Assembly: GCF_003813965.1 (NCBI RefSeq)
Contig: NZ_CP033896.1
Coordinates: 1,612,001-1,676,000 of the forward strand
Reading direction: 5' to 3'
Length of the DNA: 64,000 bases
From: Corynebacterium choanae
GTDB lineage: Bacteria > Actinomycetota > Actinomycetes > Mycobacteriales > Mycobacteriaceae
This document shows, piece after piece, positions 1 to 11,897 of the stretch (its first letter is position 1; each line of letters starts with the position of its first letter). The position numbers and the translations under genes are program-made. The notes under the pieces are model-generated. The model ran no database searches and was not told the DNA's origin. It saw only the letters and a list, made by a program, of their open reading frames with translations.

Positions 1-136
1 TGGTTCAGACTGCCAACCGCTTCGTGTCGGTTCCGCCATCTACCCTACGACACAGTGCAGCGGCAGCTGCATCTTCTGGGCTGCACGTTGCACCAGAGCC
101 GGGGATCGTGTTCTGCGACTGGCGAACGCAAGCAGC

Positions 137-973
137 TTACTGCGCGGGAAGCGATAATGCGGCAGTCAACGCCTCCCACATGGCCTGGTGGGGAGCCTTT
201 TGGCCGGTAAACAGCGTAAATTGGCTATACGCCTGATGCGCCAGCATGACATGACCACCAACAACCGGGATGTCCGTCGCAACAGCTTGTGCAACTAGTG
301 GGGTTGGCCACGGATGGTAGATCACATCTAGTAATGGTGCTTGGACAATTTCCGGAGCGATCCCTGCTACTGCCTGGGAAGGGACAGTGGAGATCACCAC
401 ATCTGCGGCAGCACACAATGCGGGTACATCCGCGAACGATGCCATGGCAAGTTCACTGTCGATCTGCTGCTGCAGGTCAACAAACTCGGCACTTCGATCG
501 CGACGATTGATGAGGGTGATCACGGATGCGCCGAGGGCTGCCAGCGCATACACTGCCGGCCGCGCGGTTCCCCCAGCCCCGATAATGACCGCCCGCTGCG
601 GTGGATGGTCGTGATCAATTCCCAACCCCGCCAGAGCACCACTAATCCCGTCACAGTCGGTGTTATCAGCAAACCAGCTATCATCGTCCCGACGCAGCAA
701 AGTGTTTGCTGAGCCAATGATGCGCGCCCGCGCGGAGGCTTCACTGGCAAACGCTAATGCCGCAAATTTTGCCGGCATTGTCACCGAATAGCCGACGAAA
801 CGCTGCGGCGCGGTGGAAACAAGCTTCGGCAGCATCTCCCCGGTGCACCGCATGCGGTCATAGTGCCAGTTGCTAAGCCCTAATGCGGCATATCCAGCAT
901 TGTGCAACACCGGTGATAACGAGTGATCAATCGGATCACCTAAGACTGCTGCTTGTCGTAATTGTTCACCCAT
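137..973 (-). CDS. aroE: Shikimate dehydrogenase
   Basis: Reduces 3-dehydroshikimate to shikimate with NADPH, a cytosolic step of aromatic amino acid synthesis. The 278-residue product begins MGEQLRQAAVLGDPIDHSLSP, which carries the SxS substrate-binding motif. It continues with the conserved Lys in SVTMPAKF, the DNTDCDG active-site segment, a GAGGTARP nucleotide loop and NRR after it, which fits NADP preference. The open frame extends 18 codons further upstream, but the ATG at 973 sits just downstream of GAAGGCGG and matches the usual family N-terminus. It follows mltG on the same strand after about 330 bp, so the two are probably transcribed separately. Function is sure; the start is likely. 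Confidence 0.95.
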   Translation of the reverse strand: MGEQLRQAAVLGDPIDHSLSPVLHNAGYAALGLSNWHYDRMRCTGEMLPKLVSTAPQRFVGYSVTMPAKFAALAFASEASARARIIGSANTLLRRDDDSWFADNTDCDGISGALAGLGIDHDHPPQRAVIIGAGGTARPAVYALAALGASVITLINRRDRSAEFVDLQQQIDSELAMASFADVPALCAAADVVISTVPSQAVAGIAPEIVQAPLLDVIYHPWPTPLVAQAVATDIPVVGGHVMLAHQAYSQFTLFTGQKAPHQAMWEALTAALSLPAQ

Positions 974-1222
974 ATTGCCGCCTTCAAATTCGCTACCATC
1001 AACAGCTTTCCGGTGCGGTGCATCCACCGCCGGATGGTAGCGATGCTACCTGCAAACCGGCGACACCCGTGAAATGGCGGATCCGCAACACTTTGCACTG
1101 CACTTTCCCAAGTGCTCCTCATAGTGCGCTGCGATGGGAAGCCGGAAAATGTCTCGATGCTTGCATACCCTCCCAGGATTTGCAATACGCCAACCGCAAG
1201 AACGCCAGGGTTTTCCAAGATG

Positions 1223-1270
1223 AAAAAAGCACCATGGTGGCCGGCCTCTCAGAGGCGACAACCATGGTGC
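1223..1270 (-). terminator. Intrinsic terminator after mltG
   Basis: A perfect 10-bp outer stem (GCACCATGGT at 1229-1238 with ACCATGGTGC at 1261-1270) encloses a 5-bp GCCTC/GAGGC hairpin. On the minus strand it runs straight into TTTTTT (1223-1228). It lies 37 bp past the mltG stop, so it should end the mltG transcript. Confidence 0.85.
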
Positions 1271-1307
1271 CGAAAAAACCATGTCGTGAAGGAATCGTCC
1301 GGTGTTT

Positions 1308-2477
1308 TTACTGTTCCCGCTGTGAGTCCAGCACACCGTTATCGACGGCCTGACCGGTGGAGTTCATATGCTCTTCGAAGGTGTTGTTAAACACGGTGGT
1401 GCCATCTTGGTCGACCGTGACAAAGAAGAGCCAATCGCCAGGTTCTGGATCTTCCATAGCTTCGAGCGCTTCCACTGAAGGGCTAGCAATGGGTGTAGCT
1501 GGCAGCCCGTCTGCAGCATACGTGTTCCAGGCAGTCACCCGGGCACGATCCTCGTCGGTGGTCGCAACCTCCTGATCAGCGAGGTCATAGTTCACCGTTG
1601 AGTCGAACTCGAGCCGCATTGGTACTGCTAACCGGTTGACAATTACACGAGCAACTTTGCGGAATTCGCCGGCTGGTGATTCACGCTCCACCAGCGATGC
1701 TGCGGTAAGCAGCTCGTAGGGGGTGAACTGTGATTGGGAGGCTTTGTCGATAATCCCGGTTTCATCCCACACCTTGGCCGACTTGGTGAGCAGCTCCCGG
1801 AGAATGTCCTTCGCCTGAGCGGTGGGATTAACAACATATTCACCCGGAGCGATCAGTCCTTCGATGCGGCGTGGATCGGTTCCCCGCGCAGTGACTTGAT
1901 CGATTGCCCATTCTGGCACACCGAGTTCAGCAGGTGGAGTAAATGCTGCCGCATCATTGAGCTTTGCAACCGTGACACAGTTGCTATTGGCTGCTTGCCC
2001 ACAGGCCAGCTGAGAGATCTGGGAGAAAATCCCTAACCGGGTCGAACCACCGACAACCACCACATCGTTAATTGTCGCTCCAGGTTGCACTTGCAACAAT
2101 TCGACTTTGTGTCCAGGATCGAGCAAGGCTGCCACCGCAGCTTCGGCACTCATCTCCCCTTCGAGACGATAGTAGCCGGGTTGCACATTGGCTGCGTCAC
2201 TATTTTCGGATGCTGCCCGCTGGAAGGCACTGTTCGACTTCACAATGCCGCGCTCGACGAGTTCAGGTCCTAGCGCTGAAACACTCGATCCGGGGGCGAT
2301 CTCCACGAGTTCAACCACCCCGTTTCCATTGCCGACATAGTCTTGTTCGGCAGGTGCAGTCATTAGTCGCACTCCGATATAGGCGGTGACAAGCACAATG
2401 ACCAGTACGGCAGCGACGACCACTGACACGAACCGGGAACGTCCGTCTGGGTGGGTGGGGCGGGAGTTTCGACTCAC
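1308..2477 (-). CDS. mltG: Endolytic murein transglycosylase MltG (YceG-like)
   Basis: Cuts nascent glycan strands at the membrane and so ends peptidoglycan polymerisation. One N-terminal membrane segment (about residues 17-37) is followed by an extracytoplasmic YceG domain. The catalytic region is AASLVERESP near residues 259-268, with the family's essential Glu, then a conserved NRL segment and a Tyr-rich C-terminal half. The frame is open to 2576, with an in-frame ATG at 2531 that has no ribosome site. The GTG at 2477 has TTGAGG about 9 bases upstream and gives 389 residues, a normal length, so it is preferred. It lies between ruvX and aroE, an order common in corynebacteria. Confidence 0.9.
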   Translation of the reverse strand: MSRNSRPTHPDGRSRFVSVVVAAVLVIVLVTAYIGVRLMTAPAEQDYVGNGNGVVELVEIAPGSSVSALGPELVERGIVKSNSAFQRAASENSDAANVQPGYYRLEGEMSAEAAVAALLDPGHKVELLQVQPGATINDVVVVGGSTRLGIFSQISQLACGQAANSNCVTVAKLNDAAAFTPPAELGVPEWAIDQVTARGTDPRRIEGLIAPGEYVVNPTAQAKDILRELLTKSAKVWDETGIIDKASQSQFTPYELLTAASLVERESPAGEFRKVARVIVNRLAVPMRLEFDSTVNYDLADQEVATTDEDRARVTAWNTYAADGLPATPIASPSVEALEAMEDPEPGDWLFFVTVDQDGTTVFNNTFEEHMNSTGQAVDNGVLDSQREQ

Positions 2478-2884
2478 GGGCTTATCCTCAAGCGGGGTCA
2501 GATTGACGATGCCCAGTTCGTTTCTGGGCATCACAGTTGGGGTTGGTGGTATTACCAAACAGCAAAAACCTAACACATCTGTGTTTCAGGCTCTCCTTGC
2601 AACGCCACACCAGGCGGCAACATAGCAAGCAGTCAGCCATACCATGTCCTGGCATGTGGCTGCCTCCACAAGCTGAAAATCCTGGGGAAACAGCCCACAG
2701 CTGTGTTGCCTGTAATCATATCGTGATCGGAGAGCTGACACGACATTGCGGCACAAGTCCACGATTGTCGTGGTCGCAGCCTGACACCTGGACCGCTGTG
2801 CTGCGCGACGATGCGGACCACTGCCCTCTTTTCAACGCTCCATACGCTGTGGCTAGCGGGGGTCCAACCAGCATCTAAAAGCTG
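2478..2884. other. Spacer between ruvX and mltG
   Basis: 407 bp, or about 350 if mltG starts at 2531. It holds the mltG promoter region and a small 6-bp hairpin (CCACGA/TCGTGG, 2759-2773). No supported gene is seen. Confidence 0.6.
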
Positions 2885-3424
2885 TTATAGCCGACTGGCG
2901 CGACCATCGAGCCAATGCTGCAAAATCGCCACTGCCGCCGCCTGGTCGATCACTGCCCTGCCCTTTTTCGCGTTTACCCCGCTAGCCCGTAACGCATTTG
3001 ATGCCGCAACTGTGGTGAGCCGCTCGTCAGCGTAGCGAACCGCAATGGTTGCAGTTTCCGGATTCGCAGCAAGAAGTTCAGCGAGTTTCGTACCGAAAAA
3101 TGTGGCTTCCTGGACAGACGCGGAGCCTTGGCCTTTGAGGTTTCTCGGCAATCCAACAATGATCTCAACGGGTCGGTATTCTTCCACCAGGTGAATAATC
3201 CGAGCAAAATCTTCGCCGGCTGCTTGACCTTGCTTGGTGATACGGCGAACAGTTTCAACAGGGGTGGCAAGCATGCCCATTGAGTCAGATACCGCCACAC
3301 CAATGCGAACTGTGCCAACGTCTAGACCGAGGCGACGGCCAGCACCTGGATCGTTAACCCCAGGAACATCGGGAGTTGGATAGCTTGCCCGTGATGAGCT
3401 GCCTGCAGCGTCGCTGTGTGGCAT
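2885..3424 (-). CDS. ruvX: Pre-16S rRNA nuclease / Holliday junction resolvase-like YqgF (RuvX)
   Basis: RNase H-fold nuclease family (YqgF) implicated in final 16S rRNA 5'-end processing. The 179-residue product has the first acidic motif [18 protein letters not shown], the glycine-turn region [10 protein letters not shown], the PVEIIVGLP beta strand and the [10 protein letters not shown] segment, followed by a C-terminal Asp (VIDQAAAV). The ATG at 3424 follows AAAGGA by 9 bases. The upstream open frame is rejected because it has no such signal. The poorly conserved first 30 residues look like a Ser/Pro-rich extension. It lies between alaS and mltG, as in other actinobacteria. Confidence 0.93.
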   Translation of the reverse strand: MPHSDAAGSSSRASYPTPDVPGVNDPGAGRRLGLDVGTVRIGVAVSDSMGMLATPVETVRRITKQGQAAGEDFARIIHLVEEYRPVEIIVGLPRNLKGQGSASVQEATFFGTKLAELLAANPETATIAVRYADERLTTVAASNALRASGVNAKKGRAVIDQAAAVAILQHWLDGRASRL

Positions 3425-3746
3425 AAATCGTTGTCCTTTCCACGAAGAATCGAGCCTTTGCCGCCCCGCAGGCCCGATATTCGACACTTTCGGAATGTAT
3501 ACCACAGGCAGTGGTGGCAAAACACAGCAGTGCAATACACCCCGGATGCTGCGTGTATCCCAGTCCTAGTGTCGGCGACGGGCTCTGGCGCACAGGGGGC
3601 GGCACGGCAAATGGCGGGATGTAGTGGGTGCGGTGGCTGAAAAACTGCAAACCGTGCCGCACCCTAAACGGGCCGCAGCTATCGTGTTGTGCGCCGACAC
3701 CTTGCCAGTCTTGCTGACTGTATCGCGACTGCCTAGCTGTCTCTAT
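3425..3746. other. Spacer between alaS and ruvX
   Basis: 322 bp, containing the ruvX ribosome site. No gene or strong hairpin is recognised. Confidence 0.5.
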
Positions 3747-6410
3747 TTAGTGGGCTGCCACAGCAGTGCGGACTGCTGCAAACGCATCATTGAATCCTGC
3801 AGCACGGGTGCCGGAACCTTGCGCCATGTCGGCCTTCCCACCGCCCCGACCATCGACGAAGCGAGACATTTCCTTGACGAGGTCACCTGCTTTGATGTCC
3901 TTGTCCACAGCGGCCGGTGTACACGCCACAATAAACGGTGCTTTCCCGTTCTCGTCGGCGCCAAGCGCAATAACTGCGGCACGGGACCCAAAGCGGGCTT
4001 TAATATCGGTGGCGATCTGGCGGAGATCCCCACCTGAGACACCGTCAAGCAATTCGGTGACTACCGCAACATCGCCAACGGTGATCGCCGTATCGACAAA
4101 AGCACCGGCCTGCTGCTGGAGCTGCTGCTTGCGTAATTGAGCCAACTGCTTTTCAGCAGCGCGAAGTTTCTCACTGAGTTGCGCCACCCGATCAGGGAGT
4201 TCATCAGTGGGTGTTTTCAGCAGTGTTGCGGTGTGTGCAGCCAGGTGCCGCTGATTAGACAGGTATCCCATCGAATCAAGCCCTGAATAAGCTTCAATGC
4301 GGCGCACACCGGAGCCCACCGAGGATTCCCCAAGCAGTGTCACCGGACCGATCTGGGAGGCGTGACCGACATGGGTGCCACCGCACAGCTCCCGGCTAAA
4401 ATCGCCGGCGATTTCCACAACTCGCACCACATCACCGTAGTTTTCCCCGAACAGTGCCATAGCCCCCATGGCTTTCGCCTCCGCAAGGGAAGTTTCGAAG
4501 GTGTTGACCTGATAGTCGGCGTCAACCACTTCGTTGGTGAGCGCCTCAATGCGGGCTAGCTGCTCAGGGGTGAGCGGATCGGTGTAGTTGAAGTCGAAAC
4601 GTAAATATCCGGGCTTGTTCATCGAACCGGCCTGAACCGCAGTTGGGCCTAAGATTTCGCGAAGCGCACCGTGAATCAGATGGGTCGCCGAGTGGGCTTG
4701 GCGTGCTTGATGACGCCACGTTGGGTCAACAGTAGCTATTGCCTGCTGGCCTACCTCAATTGCACCGCGGGTGACTGTGGCGCGGTGAATCCACAGTTTT
4801 TTGCCGACTTTCTGCACATCTTCCACGGTCAGCAGCGTGTCACCGACAGTAATCGTGCCGCGGTCGCCGAGTTGTCCGCCGCCTTCGGCATACATTGGGG
4901 TGGTATCTAGGATCACCTCAACTTCGTCGCCCTCTTCTGCTGTGTGCAGCAGCTGCCCGCCAGCTACCAGACCAAGAACCTGGGCTTCGTCAGCAAGCTG
5001 GGTATAGCCGGTGAAATGGGTGGGGTGCTCGTCAACGAACTGGCGGTAGACACTGACATCTGCGCCGCCGGTTTTCTTCGCCTTGTTATCGGCTTTTGCG
5101 CGTGCCCGCTGCTCAGCCATGAGCGCTTCGAAGCCTTCCCGATCCACTTCTAGGCCTTGTTCGCTGGCCATCTCCAACGTCAAATCGATGGGGAACCCGT
5201 AGGTGTCGTGGAGGGTGAAAGCTTTCTCGCCCGCCAGAGTCGACTGGCCAGCAGCCTTAGCCTCCTGCGCAACCTGGGTAAACAGGTGGGTACCGGATTC
5301 GAGTGTGCGCAAAAATGCGCGTTCTTCAGCGACCGCAGTGCGAATAATCCGCTCCCGGGCGTCGGCGATCTCCGGATAGGACGGTGTCATCGTATCCATG
5401 ATGGTGTTCATAAACACTTCCATCGTGGCGCCGTTTGCCCCAAGCAGGCGGGCGGAACGAATGATGCGACGCAACAAACGACGAAGAATATAGCCGCGTC
5501 CCTCATTACCTGGGGTCACCCCATCCAGCATCAGCATCATGCCGGTGCGGGAATGGTCTGCAATAACCCGGAAACGCACATCGTCGGCATGATTCGCCCC
5601 ATAGGTTGCCCCGGTGAGCGAAATTGCGGCATCGATGACCGGGCGCAGCAAATCTGTTTCGTAGACGTTGTCCACACCTTGCAAAATGCAGGCAACCCGC
5701 TCAATTCCGAGACCGGTATCGATATTCTTTTTCGGCAACGGCCCTAAGATCTCAAAATTGTCTTTTCCGGTGCCTTCACCGCGTTCATTCTCCATGAACA
5801 CGAGATTCCAAATCTCCATGTAGCGGGTGTCATCGGCAATCGGGCCGCCTTCGACACCGTAGGCTGGACCGCGGTCATAGTAGATTTCGCTGCACGGCCC
5901 GCACGGCCCGGGGATGCCCATCGACCAATAGTTGTCGGCCATGCCCAGCCGTTGAATTCGCTGTTCAGGAATCCCGATCACGTCACGCCAAATATTTGCG
6001 GCTTCATCATCGTCGAGATAAACCGTAACCCACAGCCGCTCGGGATCAAGTCCATAACCACCGGATTCGACCGAACCGGTCAGCAGCCCCCAGGCGTGTT
6101 CGATTGCCCCCTGCTTAAAGTATTGGCCGAAAGAGAAATTCCCGGCCATCTGGAAAAATGTGTTATGGCGGGTGGTGATACCGACTTCTTCAATATCCAA
6201 GGTGCGGACACATTTTTGGATGGAAGTCGCAGTCCCGTTGGCAAACGGCGGGTTTTGCTGTCCGAGGAAATACGGTTTAAATGGCACCATGCCGGCGTTG
6301 ACAAACAGCAGGGTGGGGTCGTCCAGAATCAGCGGAGCGCTCGGCACCTCGGTGTGGCCAGCGCTGACAAAATGCTGAATAAATCGTTCCCGGATTTCAT
6401 GGGTTTGCAC
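3747..6410 (-). CDS. alaS: Alanyl-tRNA synthetase
   Basis: Charges tRNA-Ala with alanine. The 887-residue protein has the full architecture: class II catalytic domain ([14 protein letters not shown] start, motif [29 protein letters not shown]), tRNA-recognition region, editing domain with the zinc ligands HSATH and CGGTH, and the C-terminal oligomerisation domain ending in the Gly-rich [12 protein letters not shown] segment. It starts at GTG 6410, with AAAGGA about 12 bases upstream; the ATG a few bases inside is out of frame. It is preceded by rarA and followed by ruvX on the same strand. Confidence 0.97.
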   Translation of the reverse strand: MQTHEIRERFIQHFVSAGHTEVPSAPLILDDPTLLFVNAGMVPFKPYFLGQQNPPFANGTATSIQKCVRTLDIEEVGITTRHNTFFQMAGNFSFGQYFKQGAIEHAWGLLTGSVESGGYGLDPERLWVTVYLDDDEAANIWRDVIGIPEQRIQRLGMADNYWSMGIPGPCGPCSEIYYDRGPAYGVEGGPIADDTRYMEIWNLVFMENERGEGTGKDNFEILGPLPKKNIDTGLGIERVACILQGVDNVYETDLLRPVIDAAISLTGATYGANHADDVRFRVIADHSRTGMMLMLDGVTPGNEGRGYILRRLLRRIIRSARLLGANGATMEVFMNTIMDTMTPSYPEIADARERIIRTAVAEERAFLRTLESGTHLFTQVAQEAKAAGQSTLAGEKAFTLHDTYGFPIDLTLEMASEQGLEVDREGFEALMAEQRARAKADNKAKKTGGADVSVYRQFVDEHPTHFTGYTQLADEAQVLGLVAGGQLLHTAEEGDEVEVILDTTPMYAEGGGQLGDRGTITVGDTLLTVEDVQKVGKKLWIHRATVTRGAIEVGQQAIATVDPTWRHQARQAHSATHLIHGALREILGPTAVQAGSMNKPGYLRFDFNYTDPLTPEQLARIEALTNEVVDADYQVNTFETSLAEAKAMGAMALFGENYGDVVRVVEIAGDFSRELCGGTHVGHASQIGPVTLLGESSVGSGVRRIEAYSGLDSMGYLSNQRHLAAHTATLLKTPTDELPDRVAQLSEKLRAAEKQLAQLRKQQLQQQAGAFVDTAITVGDVAVVTELLDGVSGGDLRQIATDIKARFGSRAAVIALGADENGKAPFIVACTPAAVDKDIKAGDLVKEMSRFVDGRGGGKADMAQGSGTRAAGFNDAFAAVRTAVAAH

Positions 6411-6605
6411 GGCGGCGAAGTGTCCTTTTCATCTCGAACGGGTGCGCAGCATGCTGCTGCGTCGAAACAAGTGTTATCTGTACAGTATGGGCAGTATAGG
6501 CGGACAGAGCAACGGATCCCACATTGGGCTCAGCATTCCTGTGGTACTTCCGGCTGTTTTCAGTGGCAGATTCCCCTACCCAACGGGTGATACGGGGCAT
6601 GGTGG

Positions 6606-8042
6606 TTATCGATCATCGGTGCCACGCACAATGCTGCGCAAGCGCCGATGGACTTGGCTTAGCCGGGCTTCTTCCCCGTGTCCTGCAGGCTGATAATACT
6701 GTTTGTCTTCAAGTGCTGTTGGCATATATTGCTGCTGCACTACACCTCGCGGCGCATGATGCGGATAGTTGTAGCCTTGGGCGTGGCCGAGTTTTTCCGC
6801 CCCCGCATAGTGGCCGTCCCGGAGGTGAACGGGGACAGGACCTGCTAAACCAGCCGCCACATCAGCAATCGCCGCATCAATGGCGTGATACACCGCATTC
6901 GACTTCGGGGCGAGCGCCAAATAGACCACCAGCTGGGCGAGGTTGATGCGCGCCTCCGGCAAACCAATCAAATGCACTGCGTCAGCGGTAGCGGTCGCCT
7001 GTACGAGGGCCTGCGGGTCGGCAAGACCTATGTCTTCGCTGGCCAAAATAATGAGCCGCCGGCAGATAAAGCGCGGATCTTCCCCGGCATGGATCATGCG
7101 TGCCAAATAGTGCAGGCTGGCATCAACATCAGAGCCACGAATGGATTTAATCAGTGCACTGGTGACGTCATAGTGCTGATCCCCTGAACGGTCATAGCGC
7201 ACCACAGCCTGCTGCATATTGTCGGCCACCATCGCGGCCGTGAGCTCGCCGCCGGTTGGCACGGTTTCCGCCACCGCTTCCAAATAGGTTAATGCCCGCC
7301 GCGCATCGCCACCGGAGAGTCGAACAAGTTGCTCTAGCGCCGGCTCCGCGACGGTTATTCGTCCATCCAAGCCACGGATATCGGTGATCGCCCGGTGCAG
7401 CAGAGTTGCGATGTCATCTTCAGCAAGGGGCTGAAGCTGAATAACCAGCGAGCGGGATAACAGCGGTGCTACGACTGCAAACGAAGGATTCTCCGTAGTC
7501 GCCGCAACCAGAGTAATGATCCGATTTTCTACGGCCGCTAAGAGCGCATCCTGCTGGGTTTTAGAAAACCGATGAACCTCATCGATAAACAGCACAGTAG
7601 GCTGCCCTGCAGCGAGGTTTTTCCGGGCGGCGGCAATGACTTCCCGGACTTCCTTCACCCCCGCTGACAGTGCCGATAAGGCGACAAATTTCCGGGCTGT
7701 TGCCTGCGAGATCAAAGATGCCAAGGTGGTTTTTCCGGTACCTGGCGGCCCGTATAAGATCACCGAGTTTTCTCCCTGGCCGTTGATGAGGCGCTCTAAG
7801 GGTTTACCTGCTCCAAGGACGTGTTGTTGTCCCACCACCTCAGCAAGGTTGCGGGGACGCATACGAGCGGCAAGTGGCGCCCCTGCCCCGGGATGAAAAT
7901 AGGTCGTTGACCCATCATCGGCTATTCGGTTCACCGCCGCTGAGTCTGCTTGTCCTGAGCCTGATTTGGGCTGCGCCGACTCGGCGGATGGTTGTCTACT
8001 TCCGGCGATAGCAGCGTCATCAAACAGTGGGTTTTCCGCCAT
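6606..8042 (-). CDS. rarA: Replication-associated recombination protein A (RarA/MgsA), AAA+ ATPase
   Basis: Clamp-loader-like ATPase acting at stalled forks. The 478-residue protein has a Pro/Ser-rich N-terminal tail (1-55), then Walker [10 protein letters not shown] (98-106), Walker [11 protein letters not shown], sensor region AATTENPSF, arginine finger [13 protein letters not shown] and the C-terminal tetramerisation domain with SEDIGLADP and YNYPH. Its start is 8 bp after the stop of the upstream phosphotransferase gene, so translation may be coupled. Family identification is secure; the exact cellular role in corynebacteria is inferred from homologues. Confidence 0.95.
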   Translation of the reverse strand: MAENPLFDDAAIAGSRQPSAESAQPKSGSGQADSAAVNRIADDGSTTYFHPGAGAPLAARMRPRNLAEVVGQQHVLGAGKPLERLINGQGENSVILYGPPGTGKTTLASLISQATARKFVALSALSAGVKEVREVIAAARKNLAAGQPTVLFIDEVHRFSKTQQDALLAAVENRIITLVAATTENPSFAVVAPLLSRSLVIQLQPLAEDDIATLLHRAITDIRGLDGRITVAEPALEQLVRLSGGDARRALTYLEAVAETVPTGGELTAAMVADNMQQAVVRYDRSGDQHYDVTSALIKSIRGSDVDASLHYLARMIHAGEDPRFICRRLIILASEDIGLADPQALVQATATADAVHLIGLPEARINLAQLVVYLALAPKSNAVYHAIDAAIADVAAGLAGPVPVHLRDGHYAGAEKLGHAQGYNYPHHAPRGVVQQQYMPTALEDKQYYQPAGHGEEARLSQVHRRLRSIVRGTDDR

Positions 8043-8050
8043 AGCGACCG

Positions 8051-9379
8051 CTAGTGTCCCTCACCGATTGTCGTGGCAGTGTCTGCTGCTGGAGTACCTG
8101 CTCCCTCAGCTAGACGATCTGCTAACGAGGTATCCAGTTCGGCTAGCCGTGCCAGGACCGATTCGGCAAATGTTGCCACCGCGGCAAAACGCGGATCACC
8201 ACCTCGGTGGGCGAGCCGGGCAAGGGCAGTAAACGTGTCGGCCACATCTTTGCGAGCGAGCTGGCCTTCTTCACTCATGTCTGAAAACAGCGAGCCAGCT
8301 AGCACATCGTCATCCCACTCGGCGGTACTGCGGGCGATGGCATCAAGCGCCGGAATATCACCTGCGTCTGCCTGCGACTGCTGCATGCGCTGTTCCATTT
8401 CTGCAACAAGCTGGTGCATCGACCCGTGATACAGGTAGGCCACCGAGGAAGCTGCCCACCCGATGAGTGCTGCTATCAGCCGCGCCCGAAGACGAACCCG
8501 GTTGGTGACATTAGGCCATAGCGTTTTTACCTCATCCACCCACGCGTCAACGAAAGCCTCAGCTTCACTGTCGGTGAGAGGATGGGCAAACAGGAATTGC
8601 GGGAAACCACCGATGACGCAGGCAACGTCGAAGGTTGCATCGCGAAACCCTGCCCACTCATAGTCCAAAAACTGTGGCTTGGCGGTGAGCAGAATATTAT
8701 CCGGGGACAGATCAAATGGGGTAAACGCCCGATGTTGGCCGGTAACCAGGCGACGCTGCGCTTCAGTTGCGAACTGTTGCACCTGATCGTCGACGGTAAT
8801 TCCGGCTGCAACAAGAAGGTCGAGACCGCGATCGATTGCTTTGGGCAGCGTAACCTCCCGCATTTGTTGCACAGTGCTGGTGTGCGGATAGCGAGCAAGC
8901 ATCCGTTTGAGCAAAATCGTGAAATGTTCTTCACGGTCAGCTGTGGCTGCATGGATCGACCCGAGGGAGCGACCAAGTTTCCGCACCACCTGAAGGCGCG
9001 CTTTGCTATCAGTGGTGTCGAGAAGCACATCGAGTGTGTCGCCGTCGCCAGCATCACCAATCACCAAAATACGACGATCAATATCGTAGGCAAGCAGCTC
9101 AGGACCTGGCCGTTTATCGACCGGGAGTGAGGTGCAAAATTGGTAGGCCACTACTTCTCTAATGAGTGCGGCATCGTCGAAACGATCCCCCACACGAGGC
9201 ACATATTTCAATACCACGCTGCGGGCTTGCAAAAAAGGCTGCGGGGCGACCCGCACGCGAAGAACCCGGGCATTCCCGGATCCGCCGAGGTCACTCGGTT
9301 CTGACAATCGCTGTGTTCCCCCAAACCGATCGGTGAGGAGTTCTTCGGCGATTTCGACAATTTCCTGCACACTGTGCAT
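8051..9379 (-). CDS. APH-fold phosphotransferase family protein
   Basis: The protein has an aminoglycoside phosphotransferase/choline kinase-like fold. A Lys near residue 58 (VVLKYV) lies in the N-lobe. The catalytic loop [15 protein letters not shown] (about 216-230) supplies Asp223 and Asn228, and FLDYEWAG gives the metal-binding Asp239. The substrate is not evident and nothing nearby suggests drug resistance; it is more likely a housekeeping small-molecule kinase of actinobacteria. Starts at 9433 (GTG), 9403 (ATG) and 9379 (ATG) are all in frame. 9379 is chosen because it gives a plausible N-terminal helix ([15 protein letters not shown]) with a GAGCGGG-like site upstream. It probably forms a two-gene unit with rarA, 8 bp downstream. 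Confidence 0.8.
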   Translation of the reverse strand: MHSVQEIVEIAEELLTDRFGGTQRLSEPSDLGGSGNARVLRVRVAPQPFLQARSVVLKYVPRVGDRFDDAALIREVVAYQFCTSLPVDKRPGPELLAYDIDRRILVIGDAGDGDTLDVLLDTTDSKARLQVVRKLGRSLGSIHAATADREEHFTILLKRMLARYPHTSTVQQMREVTLPKAIDRGLDLLVAAGITVDDQVQQFATEAQRRLVTGQHRAFTPFDLSPDNILLTAKPQFLDYEWAGFRDATFDVACVIGGFPQFLFAHPLTDSEAEAFVDAWVDEVKTLWPNVTNRVRLRARLIAALIGWAASSVAYLYHGSMHQLVAEMEQRMQQSQADAGDIPALDAIARSTAEWDDDVLAGSLFSDMSEEGQLARKDVADTFTALARLAHRGGDPRFAAVATFAESVLARLAELDTSLADRLAEGAGTPAADTATTIGEGH

Positions 9380-10097
9380 CTGTTCTACCCGCTCTTTTCT
9401 CATCTCACCCGGCAGTCTACCGGGTATCGACACCGTGTAGCTGGTGCGTCACTATTGCAACACCTGCTATCCCCGTATTTTCTTCAGCCTGCCTTGAACA
9501 CCTGCATGGTTGCGTTCTACCACCGCACAGTCCACATGGCCGGGCTACCGCAGCTTCCGGTGTACTCCCCCTGAATTCACCCTTTCCCCTGGCAGCATCA
9601 CCGGTAGCCCGCCGATATCAGTTCGATAACGCAACCCGTGTTTGCCGGAGAAGCGTCGCACGAGGTGCACCACCAGCGCCACGATCCTCTCGACTCGACG
9701 GGATGACGCTCGCGAACGTGGTGAAACCTCGTTGGCCTGATGCTGCCGATCGGTGTTGCTGCTCGCAGCAGACTAGTTGTTCCCGACATAAAAATCCGAC
9801 TACAGGTGGGCCTGTGGTACCAAGCCGCCACCTATGCGCTATCACCCAGCTGGCGCGCTCCAGTGATAGCCCTTCTTAATGCTGTAGCTACCTTGGTCAC
9901 TTCACGCGGGAATCGCGCATCGTGAGCCAGGCAACGACGGTGACGTGGCGTGCTCTAGGAGGTGCGCCAAGCACGGTTGCAGCCAAACACCTGCTGTGCA
10001 CTCATCAGACGTAGATAGCCGATCTCATCAGCTGCGCTTGGCGCTACCGTCCTCCAAGTGGGAGTAGCGGTCCCACCTGGAGGTCATCGAAAGGGGT
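9380..10097. other. Spacer between aspS and the phosphotransferase gene
   Basis: About 720 bp (or about 660 if the phosphotransferase starts at 9433). Apart from the hairpin described at 10051-10083, no coding potential with a ribosome site or recognisable family is seen. Confidence 0.5.
10051..10083 (-). terminator. Hairpin downstream of aspS
   Basis: CCTCCAAGTGGGA pairs with TCCCACCTGGAGG (13-bp arms, one mismatch) around a 7-base loop. It lies 15 bp past the aspS stop. There is no T-run after it, so it may stabilise the 3' end or need Rho rather than act as a classical terminator. Confidence 0.55.
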
Positions 10098-11897
10098 TTA
10101 CTTGTTGACCGCCTGCTGCTGGTGCTGCTTCGGCTTTGCATCAATCCCCGATTCGCGACGCTGCTCCGGGGTGATCGGTGCAGGTGCATCGGTGAGTGGA
10201 TCAGCGCCACCACCCGACTTCGGGAAGGCGATGACGTCACGAATTGAATCGTATCCGCCGAGCAGGCTGACAATACGATCCCAGCCAAAGGCGATACCAC
10301 CGTGTGGTGGTGCACCGAAGGCGAAGGCATCAAGCAGGAAGCCGAACTTTTCTTGTGCTTCCTCGTTTGAGATACCCATCACCTTAAACACGCGCTCTTG
10401 AACGTCGCGGCGGTGAATACGGATAGAGCCGCCACCGATTTCGTTGCCATTACACACAATGTCGTAGGCGTAAGACAGTGCGCTGGCCGGATCGGTATCG
10501 AAGGTGTCAAGGCATTCTGGCTTCGGTGAGGTGAAGGCGTGGTGCACCGCAGTCCATGCAGAGTTACCTAAGGCAACATCGCCGGAGGCGGTGGCATCAG
10601 CTGCTGGCTCAAACAGTGGCGCGTCAACTACCCACACAAATGACCAGACACCTTCTTTAATCAGGCCGAGTTTGGCGGCGATTTCATTGCGCGCAGCTCC
10701 TAGCAGAGCACGCGACGGTTTTGTTTCACCGGCCGCAAAGAAAATACAGTCGCCAGGCTTTGCACCAACATGAGCAGCAATACCAGCACGCTCTTCATCG
10801 GTGATGTTTTTCGCAACTGGTCCGGCGAGTTCGCCATCTTCTTGCACGAGAATATATGCAAGTCCCTTAGCGCCGCGCTGCTTAGCCCATTCCTGCCAGG
10901 CATCCAGCTGACGGCGCGGCTGGGATGCGCCGCCTTCCATCACTACCGCACCAACATATGGTGCTTGGAACACCCGGAAGGTAGTGTTCGCAAAGAATTC
11001 CTGACATTCGACGATCTCAATGTCGAAGCGCAGATCCGGCTTGTCGGAACCATATTTGCGCATCGCATCGGCGTAGGTCATCCGCGGAATTGGGGTAGTG
11101 ATCTCGTAGCCGATGAGTTTCCACAGCTCGGTCAAGATCTCTTCCGACAGGGCGATAATGTCATCTTCATCGACGAAGCTCATCTCAACGTCAAGCTGAG
11201 TAAACTCTGGCTGCCGGTCGGCGCGGAAATCTTCGTCGCGGTAGCAACGGGCAAGCTGATAGTAGCGTTCCATACCAGCAACCATGAGCAGCTGTTTGAA
11301 CAGCTGGGGCGACTGTGGCAGCGCATAGAACGTTCCTGGGCGCAGCCGGGCTGGCACGAGGAAGTCGCGGGCGCCTTCTGGGGTTGCCCGAGTGAGCGTC
11401 GGCGTTTCAATTTCGGTGAAACCGTGTGCGTCCAAGACGGTGCGGGCAGCCTTATTTGCAGCCGAACGCAAGGTGAGAGCTTTGGCTTGGGCGGCACGCC
11501 GCAAATCAAGGTAACGATACTTCAGGCGAGCTTCCTCACCGACTTTGTCTTTGCCTTGCTCTTCCACCTGGAATGGCAGCGGTGCCGACTCATTCAAGAT
11601 CGTCAGCTCAGTGACGTTAATTTCTACATCGCCGCTGGCAAGATTGGGGTTTTCACTCCCCTCTGGACGGGCTTCAACAACGCCGGTAACCTGCAAGCAG
11701 AACTCGCTGCGCAGATGATGGGCACGCTCAGCAACATCCTGATTCCTAAACACCACCTGCGCTAGACCGGAACGATCCCGCAGATCGATGAAGATCACGC
11801 CACCATGGTCACGACGACGCGCCACCCAACCGGTGAGCGTCACCTGCTCACCAATAGTGTTTTTGTTTAATTCTCCGGCCAGATGCGTACGCAACAC
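10098..11897 (-). CDS. aspS: Aspartyl-tRNA synthetase (probably Asp/Asn type)
   Basis: Class IIb synthetase, 599 residues. The N-terminal OB-fold anticodon-binding domain ([21 protein letters not shown]) is followed by the catalytic core with [18 protein letters not shown] and [19 protein letters not shown], the bacterial GAD insertion domain, and motif 3 with [16 protein letters not shown] and [12 protein letters not shown]. The start is GTG at 11897, preceded by AAGGA 10 bases upstream. In actinobacteria this enzyme is often non-discriminating and works with GatCAB; that cannot be decided from this window. It is divergent from the zinc metallopeptidase gene. Confidence 0.96.
   Translation of the reverse strand: MLRTHLAGELNKNTIGEQVTLTGWVARRRDHGGVIFIDLRDRSGLAQVVFRNQDVAERAHHLRSEFCLQVTGVVEARPEGSENPNLASGDVEINVTELTILNESAPLPFQVEEQGKDKVGEEARLKYRYLDLRRAAQAKALTLRSAANKAARTVLDAHGFTEIETPTLTRATPEGARDFLVPARLRPGTFYALPQSPQLFKQLLMVAGMERYYQLARCYRDEDFRADRQPEFTQLDVEMSFVDEDDIIALSEEILTELWKLIGYEITTPIPRMTYADAMRKYGSDKPDLRFDIEIVECQEFFANTTFRVFQAPYVGAVVMEGGASQPRRQLDAWQEWAKQRGAKGLAYILVQEDGELAGPVAKNITDEERAGIAAHVGAKPGDCIFFAAGETKPSRALLGAARNEIAAKLGLIKEGVWSFVWVVDAPLFEPAADATASGDVALGNSAWTAVHHAFTSPKPECLDTFDTDPASALSYAYDIVCNGNEIGGGSIRIHRRDVQERVFKVMGISNEEAQEKFGFLLDAFAFGAPPHGGIAFGWDRIVSLLGGYDSIRDVIAFPKSGGGADPLTDAPAPITPEQRRESGIDAKPKQHQQQAVNK

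Noticed and set aside
10770..11765. 331-codon open frame on the plus strand, antisense to aspS
   Set aside because: It is a shadow of the conserved aspS coding frame.
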